Part shown: positions 57,745-64,000 of the stretch, piece by piece | How the letters are laid out: each line of letters starts with the position of its first letter | Position numbering within the stretch: position 1 is the stretch's first letter | Assembly: GCF_026213295.1 (NCBI RefSeq) | Contig: NC_079417.1 | Span: forward strand, 3,609,455-3,673,454 | Origin: Gadus chalcogrammus | Taxonomy: Eukaryota; Chordata; Actinopteri; Gadiformes; Gadidae | DNA length: 64,000 nucleotides | Direction of reading: 5' to 3' | The notes under the pieces: model-generated | The model's database searches: none | What the model was told of the DNA's origin: nothing | What the model saw: the letters and a program-made list of their open reading frames with translations, nothing else | Program-made: the position numbers and the translations under genes

Positions 57745-58510
57745 CTTTGAAGATGCACTGTGTAGCATCAAGTAGCATCAAGTGGAACAGACTTGGTAGA
57801 AACCTAATATAGTATTCATAAGTTTGTTTGAATTTGTTTTAATTGGTGTTTTAAATTGTGTATAATTAATGAGTTTTCATTACCTTAGAGAGAGCCCTTT
57901 ATAAAAACTTGCGAAGCGGGTCCTCTCCCAGGGAGTACACAATGTTGCACTGCCATGCTTCTACAGTAGCCCAGAAGTGCTCTAGAGATGACACGTTTTT
58001 TAATTGAATAATCATAAGTGCTATATGACTTGGAAGCTATGACCTTTGGTTTTACAGACTAACTAACTACTAACTAAAGTGACTAAATAAATTTTATGGA
58101 TCTGTTAAGGAACCCCATAACTTGACACGACTTGGCTGTACGATGGTGTCGTAGACGATGACATCCTTCAGAATGTAGACCTATCTACTGACGCCTCAAT
58201 CCCCCGTTGGACTCGCCAATCGCCATACTGTGCGATGCATGAAGAGTGGGGGACGTCCATGAACAGCCATGGCTGACGCCAGTGGGCAACGCACAACAAG
58301 AACGCAAAGCATTATAGATTTCAGTGTGCAGTTACTATTCCAAGAGGAAAGGTTTACTGTGACTAAACCCTACACTCCGCCCTAATTCTAACTCACACAT
58401 ACAGGCCTGCATGTGTGGGTGGGTGTTTGTGTATTTATGTCTGTAAATGATCAAATATCCTACTATTCAATAATTAAAGGCTTCATATTCCCCCCTCCTC
58501 TCAGTCTCTC

Positions 58511-58511
<1 letters not shown>
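57745..58511. other. Gene-free stretch
   Basis: No exon or element recognised. Confidence 0.45.

Positions 58512-58552
<41 letters not shown>
58512..58552. repeat. (CTGT)n microsatellite
   Basis: About ten CTGT units. Confidence 0.95.
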
Positions 58553-58553
<1 letters not shown>

Positions 58554-58601
58554 CAGTCTTTCTCTCTTGCCTTTTCTTTTTATTCCCCCCCCCTCCCACA
58601 C

Positions 58602-58873
<272 letters not shown>

Positions 58874-58874
<1 letters not shown>

Positions 58875-60044
58875 CTGTCGGGTCGTGTCTTCGTGTCTAC
58901 AGAATGTCAGGTGTGGTGAAGCCTCTCTCCACTCTGAGTGTCATAACCTGTAATTAACATCTTCCTCCACCTCCTCCTCATCCTCCTTTTCTCCCAACTT
59001 CACATCCACCACCGCGCCATCCTGCTCCTCTTCCTCCAACTCCTTGACCTCCTCTTCCTCATCACTGTCTCCTTCACCTCATCTCCCCTCTTCTTCCTCT
59101 CCAATCACTCCCTTGGAAAGAGATGACACATCATCTCTACAATGTTCCATCACTGAGGCCTGACTTCTCACTTGGATTTTACATCTGATTGGCCACTTCA
59201 CGCATCCATGGAGGACCAATCACAGCTTGGACACTGCGGTAGCTATTCCCTCTCTCCTTCCTGGGTCATCATCCCCACCACCATCACCGAGGATAATCCA
59301 CATCCTGTCTTCCCCCAGGCTTCGCGTCACAAGCACAACAAGAGTCTCTTCTTCTCATCCTGGTAAACACACTGTTGTCGTCCTCATGTCCTCCACACAG
59401 GAAGTGCTCACATGATAACGTCTCAGAACAACGCGGACGTGACCTAGTCTTCCACTAAGGTCAATGCCTGCAGTCTTGAACCGACAAACCAGCCAGTCAG
59501 GAAACAGTTCAGCCCTGCTCGAGTTGAGTGATGCGATTAGCTATTGGTGTTTGCTATTGCACAATTAAAACATAAAAAAGCATTATGTTACACCACCAGG
59601 TTTAACACAATGCAAAAAAGCATTTAGCTCAATATCTTTAATAATATTTTAAACAGAATATGTTACAGGGTTACATATTTGTTCAAATATATATACTTAT
59701 TTAAATGCATTCCAGTTGGTGGTCTTGGGAATAATTTGGACTCTTTAAAATCATGTGATGTTTTTATTTTCAAGGGTTTCATGATGATCTTGTGGGAAGC
59801 AGGAATGTGAATTTGGAGTATGTGACTTCCTGTCCGTGTTGGGGTTCTGAGGGGGCGTCCATCTTGCAGACGGAGTTTAATCTCATTATAAAATGGCGGA
59901 ACCTCATTTTAAAGACATGGTGTCTTCTTGCGGGTCAAACTAGACTTATTGCACTTCAGGAAACACACAAGGCCATTCATTGGTTGTTTTAGCTAACTAT
60001 GTTAGACGAACAAGACTGGTCAGGTCAAAGGTTAGAGGTCGCAT
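58874..60044. other. Gene-free stretch, pyrimidine-rich on the left
   Basis: 58955-59110 is rich in CTCCTCCTCCACC-type pyrimidine runs. The remainder shows no recognisable exon. Confidence 0.45.
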
Positions 60045-60051
60045 CCCTCTC

Positions 60052-60114
<63 letters not shown>
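60045..60114. repeat. (CT)n microsatellite
   Basis: About 33 CT dinucleotides. Confidence 0.97.
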
Positions 60115-60119
<5 letters not shown>

Positions 60120-60455
60120 TTCTTTGGCCAACCAGTCCTCGTCTTCGCTATCTAGACGAGGAAGGAGTGTGTGTTCATGCCTCCATAATTGCGTGTGTGA
60201 GCTTGCCTACCTCCTTGTATCGACAATCATGCATTCATGAATGTTTGTGTCTTGGATGCACACATGCACACACAGCTACTGTTTGTCCTAATAAATATGG
60301 ATGCATAAATCTTTCTGGAGCAACATGAACACTGGGTCCATGGAACGATGATGTATTCTGCAGATGTTGAAACTGGAATCTGTTTCAGTCATGTTCTCTC
60401 TCTGGACAGAGTGTATGTTGTGTTCAGGACAACGTGAGCCTGCATGTGAGTACTG

Positions 60456-61840
<1,385 letters not shown>

Positions 61841-63020
61841 TGTGTATATAGAGTGTATTCTGCCTTTGCGTTTCAGAGGGAATGCAGTCTGACAAACCAG
61901 ACTGTAGATCAATATATAAAGTCTGAAGGCAGACCAGCTCAAATCCAGGGGAACGCAGGGTAACACCATCTTTCGCTCCATATTAGTCTCGACCAATAAG
62001 GCTGCTGGAAGCGTGGATCTGGAAGCATGTAATTGCGAAACACAAACACCGACAGCAGAAGTAAACTGTAAAACGGTGTCAGGACGGTTCCGAATCAACC
62101 CAGTGTAGACTGGCCACTGTAGAACACAGTTGAAATACTTTTCTTGAAAGCTTCATCTACCCGCGCAAATGACGAAATGAGGTTCTGCGATAACGTAGCG
62201 GGAATGTAGTAAAAGGTTGATTTGACGTCTCCAGCTGGCTGTTAGGAAACCTCCACCACCATCCCTGTCTTCAGCTTCAGGGAGGGCCCCACCTGAAGAC
62301 AGAGGCCGGCCCTGCCTGGATCTAGCTGAGGTCTTTAATGAGTGCTTCTTCACCACCAGAGCTTTAGGACTTGACGGAACATGAAGAAGATTCTCCTCAC
62401 ACGCCCCCTGTTCTGATTCATGCCCTCGAGTTAACGGGTAGTGATTTAGAAGACTACACTTTCATCTGAAAACACTTACAAGTCAGACTGAGAAAAAGCA
62501 AAGCACACAAGCAATATTGGAGTAGCTACGAAAATAAGGGTTCTACTGGGATACCTAACGTCAGAAAAAAAACTTGAATTGAAAATGTTGTAGTTATTCT
62601 TCCAAGGATGCAGAGGAATGGAAGCATGTTTGGGACAGATGTTCATGATAATTATAGTGATAATGGGAATAATTGTACTGCCTTACACTCAGCTGGTGAA
62701 CTCCTGACCACTAACATCCGGCAAATGTCAACCTAACTGTCTTTCTTCTTCTCTGCCATGTAATATGTGGTCCTTAATAGCCCTCCTTTGGTGCTGTTCT
62801 ATGTCGTTCACTGTAGGTTTTAGGGTTTGCTGCTGCGGTCTTGGCCGGTTCTTTCTTGTACAATAGACTAACGGGATTCAATAAAGGCGCAGCAAAAAAT
62901 AGATTGTCTATTTCGTGTATAGAAAAGTTTGAGGCGAAGCCTGTCGTGATGAAACGATGGGCGCTAACTCTGGGATTAGTCGCCTTGGAGGGGGATCACT
63001 CGTTTGTTTCTGAACGCTCA
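61841..63020. other. Gene-free stretch
   Basis: No exon, RNA or mobile element that I can support. A 67-codon minus-strand frame at 62153-62356 has no recognised family. Confidence 0.4.
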
Positions 63021-63500
<480 letters not shown>

Positions 63501-63667
63501 CCGCCCACACAGGTCCACACTCTTACCCGAGTGTGTGTGTTGAAATAATCTCAGGGTCTCTGGGCTCTGCTTTGCTGGCTAGTGGTAGCATGTAGCCCCA
63601 CGCGACCCCGGCTAACCGTTTACTGGGCTAGTTCTGTCCTGTCCATATTAGACACACAAACAGACAC

Positions 63668-63671
63668 ACCA

Positions 63672-63759
<88 letters not shown>

Positions 63760-63760
63760 C
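63668..63760. repeat. (ACGC)n tetranucleotide microsatellite
   Basis: About 23 ACGC units without interruption. Confidence 0.98.
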
Positions 63761-63806
63761 TGGTTAAATCAAGCAGTGCCTGCCCCAGGCTCAGCCTCTA
63801 GGTTCT

Positions 63807-63990
63807 GTCCTGGTGTTCCGGTCCTGGTGTTCCGGTCCTGGTGTTCCGGTCCTGGTGTTCCGGTCCTGGTGTTCCGGTCCTGGTGTTCGGTCCTGGTGTT
63901 CCGGTCCTGGTGTTCCGGTCCTGGTGTTCCGGTCCTGGTGTTCGGTCCTGGTGTTCTGGTCCTGGTGTTCCGGTCCTGGTGTTCAGTACT
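63807..63990. repeat. 14-bp minisatellite CCTGGTGTTCCGGT
   Basis: About thirteen tandem units. Most are 14 bp, two are 13-bp variants lacking one C, and the last ones are degenerate (TTCTGGT, TTCAGTACTG). The right end runs close to the window edge. Confidence 0.95.
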
Positions 63991-64000
63991 GCTGTTTGGT

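Noticed and set aside
63668..63990. Tandem arrays at the right end as a CRISPR-like structure
   Set aside because: Units are directly adjacent with no unique spacers, and the window is vertebrate DNA.

Overview
The window looks like teleost (ray-finned fish) nuclear DNA. The support is short, intron-split vertebrate genes with GT-AG splice sites, abundant MITEs, and an extreme density of very long (CA)n/(TG)n and (CT)n microsatellites. Such density is known from cod-like fishes, but assigning a lineage is only an inference. No bacterial-type genes, CRISPR arrays, rRNA or tRNA genes were found. Most long open frames here are translations of dinucleotide repeats or opposite-strand shadows and are not genes.

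Layout. (1) 1-13235 is a gene-poor left flank of microsatellites with three MITE-like elements: a decayed one at 4323-4624, a GGGGAA-expanded one at 7499-7884, and a hAT-type one with 8-bp target duplications at 8739-9190. (2) 13236-31351 (copy A) and 31452-51248 (copy B) are two near-identical versions of one roughly 18-kb block, meeting exactly at a 100-N assembly gap (31352-31451). Each block carries, left to right, trmt11 (minus strand, 13 coding exons, 467 aa), an ABRA/STARS-like Costars-domain gene (plus strand, single coding exon, 192 or 191 aa), a weakly supported small two-exon plus-strand gene, and hint3 (minus strand, 5 coding exons, 166 aa). I could trace every exon of trmt11 and hint3 in both copies, with reading frame kept across all junctions. 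(3) 51249-64000 is a right flank of long simple repeats, a diverged third copy of a repeat also present inside the duplicated block, and a 615-bp MITE whose core is a telomere-like minisatellite.

The pairing of trmt11 and hint3 matches the vertebrate NCOA7-HINT3-TRMT11-CENPW neighbourhood (human 6q22). Copy B alone contains a recent 5'-truncated non-LTR retrotransposon, 1633 bp with an 11-bp target duplication. Its intact reverse transcriptase frame runs in frame from host sequence.

Functionally, trmt11 is the catalytic subunit for N2-methylguanosine at tRNA position 10, hint3 is a histidine-triad hydrolase, and the Costars protein belongs to the actin/Rho/SRF signalling family. Apart from sharing a locus, nothing in the sequence links their functions. 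The most consequential point is whether the A/B duplication is real or two haplotypes placed in series. The gap at the junction, low divergence, repeat-length differences and one-copy-only insertion fit uncollapsed haplotypes well, but a true tandem duplication is not excluded. I found no evidence of a previously undescribed multi-gene system.
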